IMG/VR virus record: IMGVR_UViG_3300025030_000239
Coordinates: 1 to 40,187 of that record
Length of the DNA stretch: 40,187 nucleotides
Source: a virus
Direction: 5' to 3' (one strand)
Below the pieces are notes generated by a model. The model ran no database searches. It worked only from the letters and a program-made list of their open reading frames with translations, and was not told the DNA's origin. This document shows, piece by piece, positions 30,268 to 37,440 of this stretch. Position numbers and translations under genes: made by a program. Position 1 is the stretch's first letter. The number at the start of each line of letters is the position of its first letter.

Positions 30268-30525
30268 TTAATTAAACAATATTTGTTCTTTTGTTTCTCA
30301 ATTTGCTATTCTTTTGTCAAAGTGCCTTTGCATGCACGCAAATAAATATTGCAGTATGCAAATTCTTACTTTTCATTCAACTCATTTAGCCTGAATTGAT
30401 TTATATTTTGATATTAAAATTTTATAACTTCATATCGTTCTTATAGATTTATTTCTAAATAATTCAGCTCTTATTATTTGTCTAGCTTGTAATCTAGCCC
30501 AATTCCAACTTCAAACCTCGATCAT
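30268..30525 (-). CDS. Uncharacterised basic protein, 85 aa
   Basis: Starts MIEVGSWNWARLQARQIIRA. Arg/Lys/Ile-rich helices with few acidic residues, suggesting nucleic-acid binding. TGA-coded glycines at several points. Directly upstream of the replication initiator and downstream of a terminator, so it may start a replication operon. Not recognised. Confidence 0.65.
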
Positions 30526-30548
30526 ATTTATTATTTATTTTTTATATT

Positions 30549-30581
30549 AAAAAGCCTCTTATTCAGCTAGATATAAGAGGC
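30549..30581 (-). terminator. Intrinsic terminator after the clamp operon
   Basis: A 9-bp stem GCCTCTTAT/ATAAGAGGC (30581-30573 with 30562-30554) is followed by TTTTT. The loop contains TCTAGCT, complementary to the loop of an upstream hairpin (30604-30624). Confidence 0.85.
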
Positions 30582-30703
30582 ATAAATTTGTTTCAAGTTA
30601 AATATTTGTTCTAGCTATACAAATTTTTAACCGAAAGTAATGAAAAATACAATCTTTTTACTTTCAAGCCCACATTATCCTATTATTTTAAAAATGCAAA
30701 TAT
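30582..30703 (-). ncRNA. Candidate structured non-coding RNA ending in the terminator
   Basis: The minus strand carries GAAAGTAA...TTACTTTC (stem 30665-30658 with 30640-30633) and ATTTGT...ACAAAT (stem 30624-30619 with 30609-30604). The second hairpin's loop AGCTAGA pairs perfectly over 7 bases with the terminator's loop, forming a possible kissing interaction. A weak TTGCAT-N16-TAATGT promoter lies just upstream (about 30700-30673). No convincing ORF is present. Confidence 0.45.
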
Positions 30704-30745
30704 ATTTTATTGCAACTTATCAATTTTTGAATATAATATATTATT

Positions 30746-31030
30746 TTAACTAAATCTGTACAAATCTAACGCATCAGGTGTACATTCTACTAATAATTGT
30801 ATTGTATGAATATCCCTTACTTTATTTCAAATACTTGCAGTTCTTTCAAAACTTTCATCTTCTTGACCTATATAAATGCACCAATCGTGAATTTCTCATC
30901 TTACTGCAACGAAATTATACATCACAGGATTATCAGGTTCATCATAGGAGTGATTGAAAGTTCAAAAACGTATAATTCAGGGTTTAGAGTTATTTAACTC
31001 TTCTACAGTCAATATTTCGTATTTTTGCAT
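30746..31030 (-). CDS. Small uncharacterised protein, 94 aa
   Basis: Starts MQKYEILTVEELNNSKPGII. Mixed alpha/beta, ends VECTPDALDLYRFS. Co-transcribed with the clamp gene, starting 8 bases after its stop. A UGA-Glu-Ile-His-Asp-Trp-Cys stretch (RGEIHDWCIYIG) is notable but is not a family signature I know. It could be a clamp partner. Confidence 0.7.
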
Positions 31031-31037
31031 AAATCTA

Positions 31038-31640
31038 TTAGTTAATTTTTAAAGGCATCACTATAGCTTTATAATCTTTGTCATCATATCAAGATACTAT
31101 TACTCAATCATTTGGGTTTCTAATCTCATAAATTACCCTTTCTATTCAGCATTCCTTAAAACATTTAAGAAGATCGATCATTATATCTACATCCAAAGCA
31201 ACCTTATTTTGCATATATCAGGATTGTATCTCTCATAAGAATTTATCTACATCTGGGAATACTCAGTTTATTAATTTAACTTTTTTAATATCTGAACTGT
31301 CAAGATCTGTAGAACATAAATCAAGCTTTCAGTTAGAATAATTTGCAATTGCTACATTATTTATAATTGGCATGAGTTTATTTTTTCAGAAATTCAGTTT
31401 TTCAATATCTGCACTTCTTATAATAATATCTTCCTTGATTTCTTCTGTGTAAACTTCTCATGGTATTTCTGGGAAGTGTTTGCTATCTTTTTTCAGCATA
31501 GGGAATTTAACTGCCTTATATGAATCAGTAGCATAGTAGAATTCATTTCTTATACAAACTCAAGCTAGAGTTGGTCTGACATTTCATTTAGCTGAAATAT
31601 GTTTTGCAATAGCTTTTATATTTTTGTCTATTAATCTCAT
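31038..31640 (-). CDS. Beta-sliding-clamp-like protein (DnaN-like), 200 aa
   Basis: Resembles the last two domains of bacterial DNA polymerase III beta: NKVALDVDIMIDLLKCF (about 136-152), CGIERVIYEIRNPNDGVIVS (about 156-175) and a final DYKAIVMPLKI, the usual C-terminal strand of clamps. At 200 aa it is shorter than the host clamp (about 370 aa). No phage polymerase is encoded, so it probably works with, or competes for, the host polymerase. Driven by the TTGACA-class promoter at 31672-31699, with TTAACCAA 7 nt before the ATG. Confidence 0.7.
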
Positions 31641-31671
31641 ATGTTTATTGGTTAATACTAAAGACAAACTC

Positions 31672-31699
31672 AATATATTTATTTTTGTTTCTGTGTCAA
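31672..31699 (-). promoter_or_regulatory. TTGACA-class promoter for the clamp operon
   Basis: -35 TTGACA (31699-31694), 16-bp spacer CAGAAACAAAAATAAA (the same as at 28003-28018), -10 TATATT (31677-31672). Confidence 0.8.
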
Positions 31700-31723
31700 A
31701 TTTAATTTAAAAAGAAAATACTT

Positions 31724-31751
31724 TTGCATTACAAGTAATTTTAAATATATT
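31724..31751 (+). promoter_or_regulatory. TTGCAT-class promoter for the plus-strand gene
   Basis: -35 TTGCAT (31724-31729), 16-bp spacer, -10 TATATT (31746-31751). Divergent from the clamp promoter, 25 bases away from its -35. Confidence 0.55.
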
Positions 31752-31784
31752 ACTTTTATCTTATTTTTTTAACCAACCTACCAC

Positions 31785-31922
31785 ATGGAAAATACAGAAG
31801 AAAAAGTAGAGGATGAAGTAGTTTCTACTACTGAAGAGACTACAGAAGAAGGTATTGAATCATCAGAGGAAGAGGTTTCAGGAGATGTTGAATCTGCTGA
31901 AGAAACTGAAACTGAAGAATAA
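31785..31922 (+). CDS. Highly acidic 45-aa protein, only plus-strand gene
   Basis: Starts MENTEEKVEDEVVSTTEETT. Of 45 residues about 20 are Glu/Asp and only one is basic (a Lys). No UGA codon is used; its two glycines are GGT and GGA. TTAACCAA lies 8 nt before the ATG and a TTGCAT-type promoter upstream. Being the only gene on this strand, divergent from the clamp, it resembles small DNA-mimic or anti-defence proteins in composition. The low-complexity sequence means no fold can be named. Confidence 0.7.
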   Translation: MENTEEKVEDEVVSTTEETTEEGIESSEEEVSGDVESAEETETEE

Positions 31923-31984
31923 TTTGATTTTTAAACCAATTTGGATATTATTTATATCGGTTGTTGGTTAACTGCAAAGATAAA

Positions 31985-32010
31985 AAGCCCCTACAGAAAT
32001 GTAAGGGCTT
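31985..32010. terminator. Shared bidirectional terminator
   Basis: AAGCCC and GGGCTT flank a shorter TACA/TGTA stem with a GAAA (plus) or TTTC (minus) loop. Minus-strand RNA continues TTTTT; plus-strand continues CTTTG. It separates the acidic gene from the 120-aa membrane protein gene. Confidence 0.75.
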
Positions 32011-32015
32011 CTTTG

Positions 32016-32378
32016 TTATTTAAAAATTATTCCATATTTTTCTAGAAGTTCTTTTTTACTTTCAGTAGCTTTTTTAATATTAACATCAATAAGTTTCTTT
32101 TTTTCAGAAATTTCAAAATATAAATCTTTTATTTCAAGATTTATTTTATCACTGTTTTTTCTTGAATCTTGAATAATTGTAATATTATTTTGTATTCAAT
32201 GATCTTGTAGAATATATGTTACTCAGAATCATAATGCTACTCAGGTTATCACAAGTCATATATATATTTTTGTTTTTGCATCCATAAATGAATTTGGTAA
32301 GGATTTATTTTCTTGTTCTTCGGAAATATCTAAGATATCTTCATCATATTCGATATCTCAATTTGGATCTAGTCTCAT
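32016..32378 (-). CDS. Membrane-anchored protein with a cytoplasmic coil, 120 aa
   Basis: Starts MRLDPNGDIEYDEDILDISE. An acidic N-terminus of about 35 residues, one transmembrane helix (KIYIGLVITGVALGFGVTYI) rich in UGA-coded glycines, then a charged coiled segment (EISEKKKLIDVNIKKATESK). May face the periplasm or form small assemblies. Last gene of its unit, ending at the shared terminator. It could be a spanin-like or superinfection-control protein; not recognised. Confidence 0.7.
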
Positions 32379-32392
32379 ATTTATTTTTGTTA

Positions 32393-32494
32393 CTCCCCTC
32401 CCCTCTTGTTGGTTCAGAGAAAAATTAAAATTTATTTGTGTATTTTAAGCCAATATATTTTTTTATAAAAATTTTGAGTAGGGTAGGGAAGTGG
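32393..32494. other. Pair of C-rich and G-rich patches around an AT-rich stretch
   Basis: CTCCCCTCCCCTC (32393-32405) and AGTAGGGTAGGGAAGTGG (32477-32494) are rough inverted repeats (about 11 of 13 match) separated by about 70 very AT-rich bases, in an otherwise G/C-poor genome. The stretch lies between two small genes. It could hold a structure or a protein-binding site. Confidence 0.45.
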
Positions 32495-32593
32495 TTATTG
32501 ACTTAATACAATTATAACTAATCATGTAAATTCTAAGATATTTATCAATAGAACTATTAATAGTGCCAGTAATATTATTCTATGTTTTTTCAT
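32495..32593 (-). CDS. Tiny membrane peptide, 32 aa
   Basis: Starts MKKHRIILLALLIVLLINIL: basic N-terminus and one hydrophobic helix with a UGA-coded Gly. The ATG overlaps the end of the 48-aa gene, whose last UGA-coded Gly it includes (GTATGA), so the two are coupled. Such peptides can be lysis- or exclusion-related; no evidence beyond layout. Confidence 0.55.
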
Positions 32594-32721
32594 ACATTAG
32601 TATTAAGATATAAAATAACTTCTTGTGGGTTTATTACCCCTGTATCTACCATGTCTATATATTGACTAATAGATATTTCTCATTTTTCTACCTTCTTTAG
32701 GTAATTGTTAACTCAGCTCAT
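32575..32721 (-). CDS. Small protein, 48 aa
   Basis: Starts MSGVNNYLKKVEKGEISISQ. Helical, with UGA-coded Gly at position 3. A TTAACCAA copy lies 11 nt before the ATG and a TTGCAT-class promoter at 32759-32787. Starts the short unit that ends at 32016. Function unknown. Confidence 0.65.
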
Positions 32722-32758
32722 TTGTTTTTATTTTGGTTAAGAAATAAACTGTACAAAT

Positions 32759-32787
32759 ATAATAAACTAATTTTAAAATAAATGCAA
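32759..32787 (-). promoter_or_regulatory. TTGCAT-class promoter
   Basis: -35 TTGCAT (32787-32782), 17-bp spacer, -10 TATTAT (32764-32759), reading into the 48-aa gene. Confidence 0.55.
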
Positions 32788-32817
32788 ATAATTATATATT
32801 GGCTTATTGATAATAAA

Positions 32818-32846
32818 AAAACCGTATAATAAATTTATACGGTTTT
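32818..32846 (-). terminator. Strong intrinsic terminator after the polyvalent protein gene
   Basis: A 12-bp perfect stem AAAACCGTATAA/TTATACGGTTTT with a 5-nt loop is followed by a T-run. It ends the long structural transcript. The A and T arms would also let it work on the other strand. Confidence 0.9.
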
Positions 32847-32851
32847 AATTT

Positions 32852-35398
32852 TTATTCTTTAGGTTTCAGAAAATTCAAGAACTTGAGAGAATATTTTGCA
32901 TTATTTGTAAGTTGTCTTTGCCATACTCAGTTTGTAGGACTCCACCTATATCAATTCTTTTTAAGTTCAGTTATAGTTCAGAAATCAGGTCTGGAATCAA
33001 ATTTTATTTGTAATCTATCAGCTCATACATTTTCTATAATAGATCATCACTCAAATTTTTGAAATTCTTTTGATTCTACTCAAGATGATTTTGCTTGCTC
33101 TGTATTTTCCATTTTAGCAAGTTTTTCTTCTCTAGCCTTTATTCTATTATTTAAGTTAGTCAAAGAAAATCAAGGTATTGGTTCTCATCATTCTTTCCTT
33201 ACTTTTATATTGTGCTGTTTTGCTGATTCTTGTTGTTTTTTCAATTGTTCAATTTCTTGTTTTACCTCATTAATAGGGTTTAATTCTTCTTTTCAGAAAT
33301 TATTTAGCTTTTTCTTAATTGATTTTGTTGCTTTTTCTTTAAAATCTATCATTGTTTCTACTTTTTTTTCATAGAATCATTGTCTTTTCTGCATTCTAGC
33401 TACTGGGAATCTTGCAGGTCAAGCAATCATTGAAGAAACTATATTGCTTCTAGATCAAAGAGCATCTTTTTTAAGCTGTGTATATTTATCTTCAAACCTT
33501 TTCATCTCATCTAATAGTAAAGATTTTTTCTCAGGAGTATCAGCATATTTTGAAAGTTCATCGTAAGTTTGTTGTAATTCTTTCTTATGTGATTCAATTT
33601 CAGATTTTGCCCTTACATCACTTGAGAAACTCGTACCTCTATGTGCGTTTTCTGCTTCCTTATAGGTTATATTGTCTCAAGGGATATAATCAGACTGTTT
33701 TGGTTCTTCTTTAACTTGCAAGGATTCTTTACTTGTTGATTCATCAGATTTTATATTTTCTTTTTCGAGTTCTTTTTTTAAATCCTTTTGGTATTCTTTC
33801 ACTTGTTCTTCTTTTGGCATAGATTTATATTTTTCCATATCTATATCAAGTTTTTTTGGTTCTTCTGGTATTATCTGTTCAGAACCTACAACTTTATAAT
33901 CAGGATGCAATTTTCAATAAACTAGATTCATAAGTTGTTGTTTACTGCTAGAAGTTATAACCTGTGGTCTATCTCATTGTAGTATTGTAGCTTCAAATCA
34001 ATCTCTTGTTTCCTTAATTCTAACAACTCAGTTATCAATTTGGTATCATACACTTCTAGTTATTGCTTGGTCTGTTGTTTCTCATGTTCTTCTTTCTAAA
34101 ATATGTGTGTATCATTCTCATTCTCAAGGTCAAAATCATTTAGGAGTTACATCTTGTATTGAATCGACTTTAGCTTTTGTTTTTTCATTCATATCCGTTT
34201 TGTTATTGGTTAGTTCGGATATCTTATTTATTTTTGTGTTTGTGTCAATATTATTTCTACTATTAACCATTTTTTGCTTTATACTAGGTTTTGCAGACTT
34301 AGGTTCTTTCATATTTGATAATGCTATATCATGCAATTGATAGTCCCATACTTCCTGAATAGTTTTATCTGCTCATGTAGTGTCTATATACTCGGATATT
34401 TCATCTACAAGCTTTTTAACTTTAGGATTATTTATATTTTGCTCGATATCACTCAGAAAATTAGAAGTCTTTTTAAGATTAAGCAATGGTTTTACTTGCC
34501 TTATAGCACTTATTAAAGATTCTGGCAATCATTCTTGCTCGGATACAGTCATTTTAGATGCTTCTTGTTTAGCTTCATCAGAAAGCATTTTATTTCATTG
34601 CTCGTTGTACTTTTCCTTGTATTTACTTAATAATTCGTCTAGTTTCTTTGGATCTTCTTTTATAAGTTCTTTGTTTCTTTCTATAGCTGTTAAAAAGTTC
34701 TCATCGGATTGTCTTTCTAGGTTAGAAACTCTTTCCTGATAATTACTATCTGTTTTGGTCTCTTTTACTGTTTTTTTTTCTGAATTGAAATTTGATTTTA
34801 CTTCAGTTTTTGCAGAACCTTTAATAATAGGGTTTACATCAATAATTGTAGGTCATGTTTTACCAACTTCTTGAGCTTTTACAACTGGTTTACCACTTGG
34901 AGCAGGTAAAGCGAGATTTTCAGGTGTTATACTATCCAAATAAGCCTGTTTTTCCTCTGCTGTTTTCTTTGCGTTGTATTTAATCTTGATATTCTCTGCT
35001 TCTGCTTCGATCTGTTTTCTTATTTTTGATACTATTTGCTTATCTTTGATAGAAAGCTGTTTTTTTGATTCTAGTTTCTGTGAAATTTCTGATAATCTGG
35101 ATTGTCATTCTTTAGATACTTTTCAAACAATACTTTCAATTGCTTTTGCTTTTATTTTAGTTATTCAGTTTTCAAGCATAGAACCTCAAATATATCATAG
35201 TCCTGCTCCGACTGCGTGTCATATAACTGGCATAATAGCTCAAAAAGAAGATCCTAAGGCAAAAGCTCAAGTATAACCTCAGATATTCTTTCATCCGATA
35301 GTTGCATCTGTCATTGCCTTGTAAAGTTCTGGCAAATTGTTTACTGCTTCGATCTGTGTTCAAATTCAAGGTTTTACCTCTTCATTCTCATTTAACAT
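32852..35398 (-). CDS. Giant polyvalent virion protein, C-terminal frame, 848 codons
   Basis: This frame is open from a TAG near 35417 to TAA at 32852. The first ATG is 35398 (MLNENEEVKPGIGTQIEAVN). Early on it has a Gly-rich hydrophobic stretch (FALGSSFGAIMPVIGHAVGA), then coiled-coil and disordered parts. Toward the C-terminus there are two large-polyvalent-protein-associated domains: YTHILEGRTGETTDQAITR, then ENAHRGTSFSSDVRAKSEIE with ARFPVARMQKRQG. Such proteins are packaged and ejected with the DNA to protect or program it. It is almost certainly one protein with the upstream frame, joined by a frameshift or broken by an indel. Confidence 0.75.
34192..34248 (-). promoter_or_regulatory. 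Internal TTGACA-class promoter and start site inside the polyvalent gene
   Basis: -35 TTGACA (34248-34243), 16-bp spacer with ACAAAAATAAA, -10 TAAGAT (34226-34221). Downstream is TAACCAA and an in-frame ATG at 34192 (MNEKTKAKVDSIQDVTPKG). An N-terminally short form carrying the two C-terminal polyvalent domains could be made. Confidence 0.55.
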
Positions 35399-37427
35399 CT
35401 CAAGATTTATAAACTAGATCTTGGACTGCATTATGAAAATCATTTAATTTATCAGCAAAATTCTTATCAAGCTCTTTCAATCATGGTATTGTTTCTTTTG
35501 CTACGGTGTCGATTCATTTTCTTACCTCTCTCATTACGTTTTGACCTCTTGAAGTGGTTGTGGCATCGTATTTAGCCATATTGCTCGCTGTTTTTCTTAC
35601 ATCTAGTGTTTGCCCTGTTGTAAGGTTTCATTTACCTTTCTCAGAATCAGCCAATATATCTTTAAAAAGCTGATTGAATTTTCAAATATCAGCAGAATTT
35701 ATTTCTCCTGCCTTAGTTCAATCAAGCCTTACTATATTTCAGTCTACTACATCCATTCAGTTTTTTCATATTGTAGTCAGGAATTTAGATAAAATCTCGT
35801 GTGCAGGTACTTCGGTTTGTAATTCTCGGATATTATTGTAAACTTGTGCATCCTCTCATCTGGTCTTGCTCATTTCATCAATAGAGTTTGTAAGCTCTTT
35901 TGTTATTTGTCAGACTCTTTCAGTCTTATAATTCTTGATATCGTCTATACCTTCATTTGATTTTGATTTTTCTACCATTAAGTTGAATTCTCAGGCTTGA
36001 TTTGGGTTTGCCTGAAGTCAGACTCTCTTTGATTCTGATAAACCTGTTATAGCAGTTGTATATAGCTTTTTAACTTCTTCAGGGATATTCTTTATGATCG
36101 CAGGAACTTTTATAGCATTTTTTGCAATTTCGTAAGGCATTTTTGCTATATCTACTGTAGATTGTCAAACATCTTTTCAGACTATCTTTGTTGCTTCTAG
36201 TACTCATTTTGCTATGCTAGGAGAATTTTTGAAGGCATCGCTAACTTTTCAGGCAGTTTCTATAGTTCATCATTTGGCTTTAAGTCAAAGGACATTCATT
36301 CATGTTGAAATAACATTTTCCATTGTATTTTCATCAAGTCCAGTAATGTCGGCAATACCTTTTCAAGTTCATTCTATGGCTTTTGATAATCATTGCATTA
36401 TATACTGAGTTCATGGAAGCTCTGAAGCTAAATTCAGTCAAGTTGCTAAAGGTGCTTTGAATGCACTGAATCAAGCAGTTGTAACTCATGCAGGTATATC
36501 GGTAAGATCAGATAACAACCCTTGGTCTCAATATTTTTCAGCATCAGCCTGATTTGCTTCATCATAAGCTTGTCAGAATGATTTTTCTCACATTGTAGCT
36601 TCCTTTACTGCTCAGATGCTATTTGATATTACATTTTCCTTTTGTACTGTATCAGCACTTGTCATAGGTTTGTAACTATCTCATTTTATAGAATATCAGA
36701 TAGCGTTTAGAACTGGGTATAATCAATAATCTCATACAGTTTTTGCAAGTACGTTATTAACTCATCTTGCTCACTTTTCAGCACCTCAGACAATTCATTG
36801 AACTGTATCTAGTAAAGCTCTTGGTATTGCTTGTACTGTTTGTTCTACTACTCATTCGTTTTTATACTGATCTTGAAAAAATGGCTCGTCTTGATTTTCT
36901 GTTTGTGATATTTCTTCAGGAGAAAAAAGTTCTGGGTAAGCCTGAGTAAGTTCTTGAATATTAGAACCTTTTGAAACATCATAAGCAAGTTGCTCGAAAG
37001 GTGTTTTATCAGTTGCTTTAAGTTCAGGATATACACTATCCATTTGATCTATAGGCATTCAAGATAATATCGCATCTCTAGCATCTTTTATAAGTTCTGG
37101 TATTACTGTAGGCTGATTTTCCTGAGGTTGTTCAGGTTGTGTAATGGGTTGTATATTCTGTGTCTGTTCATTGTCATTATTTTGTATTTTTGTACCTAAA
37201 TTAGCCACTGGATTCAAAAAATCTGGTAACTGATTACTTTGAAAACCTGCATTTTGTGCAGGTGCTCATTTTACTTGTGGTAAATCCAACGGAGAAGGAA
37301 TAACACTAGACATTTTTCAGATTGAAGATACATTATTTCATCATTTGAAGGTATTAGGTGCTTCTTGAATTGTTCAGTCAGACATTTTAATTCTTCAGTC
37401 TGTCAGTGTTTGTACTGGATATGCCAT
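35157..37427 (-). CDS. Giant polyvalent virion protein, N-terminal frame, 756 aa as read
   Basis: Starts MAYPVQTLTDGRIKMSDGTI. A Pro/Gln-rich N-terminal 130 residues is followed by long, weakly repetitive helical stretches with Gly/Ala-rich membrane-like segments (PRALLDTVQGIVGGAEKGAR; AGVTTAGFSAFKAPLATGLN), as expected for an ejected internal protein. After about 35398 the frame continues 80 codons with unusual CGG/AGG/CGC codons and no protein-like pattern, while the +1 frame carries a normal sequence. So the real coding part probably ends near 35390 and continues in the other frame. Confidence 0.8.
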
Positions 37428-37440
37428 ATACTATTTTAGG

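Noticed and set aside
32379-32410. GGGGAGGGGAG upstream of the 120-aa membrane gene as a Shine-Dalgarno site
   Set aside because: It ends about 14 or more bases from the ATG, too far, and no other gene here uses such a site.
35172-35369. Downstream part of the first polyvalent frame as true coding sequence
   Set aside because: Arg/Tyr/Ser-rich with CGG, AGG and CGC codons seldom used elsewhere; the +1 frame gives a normal sequence over the same bases.
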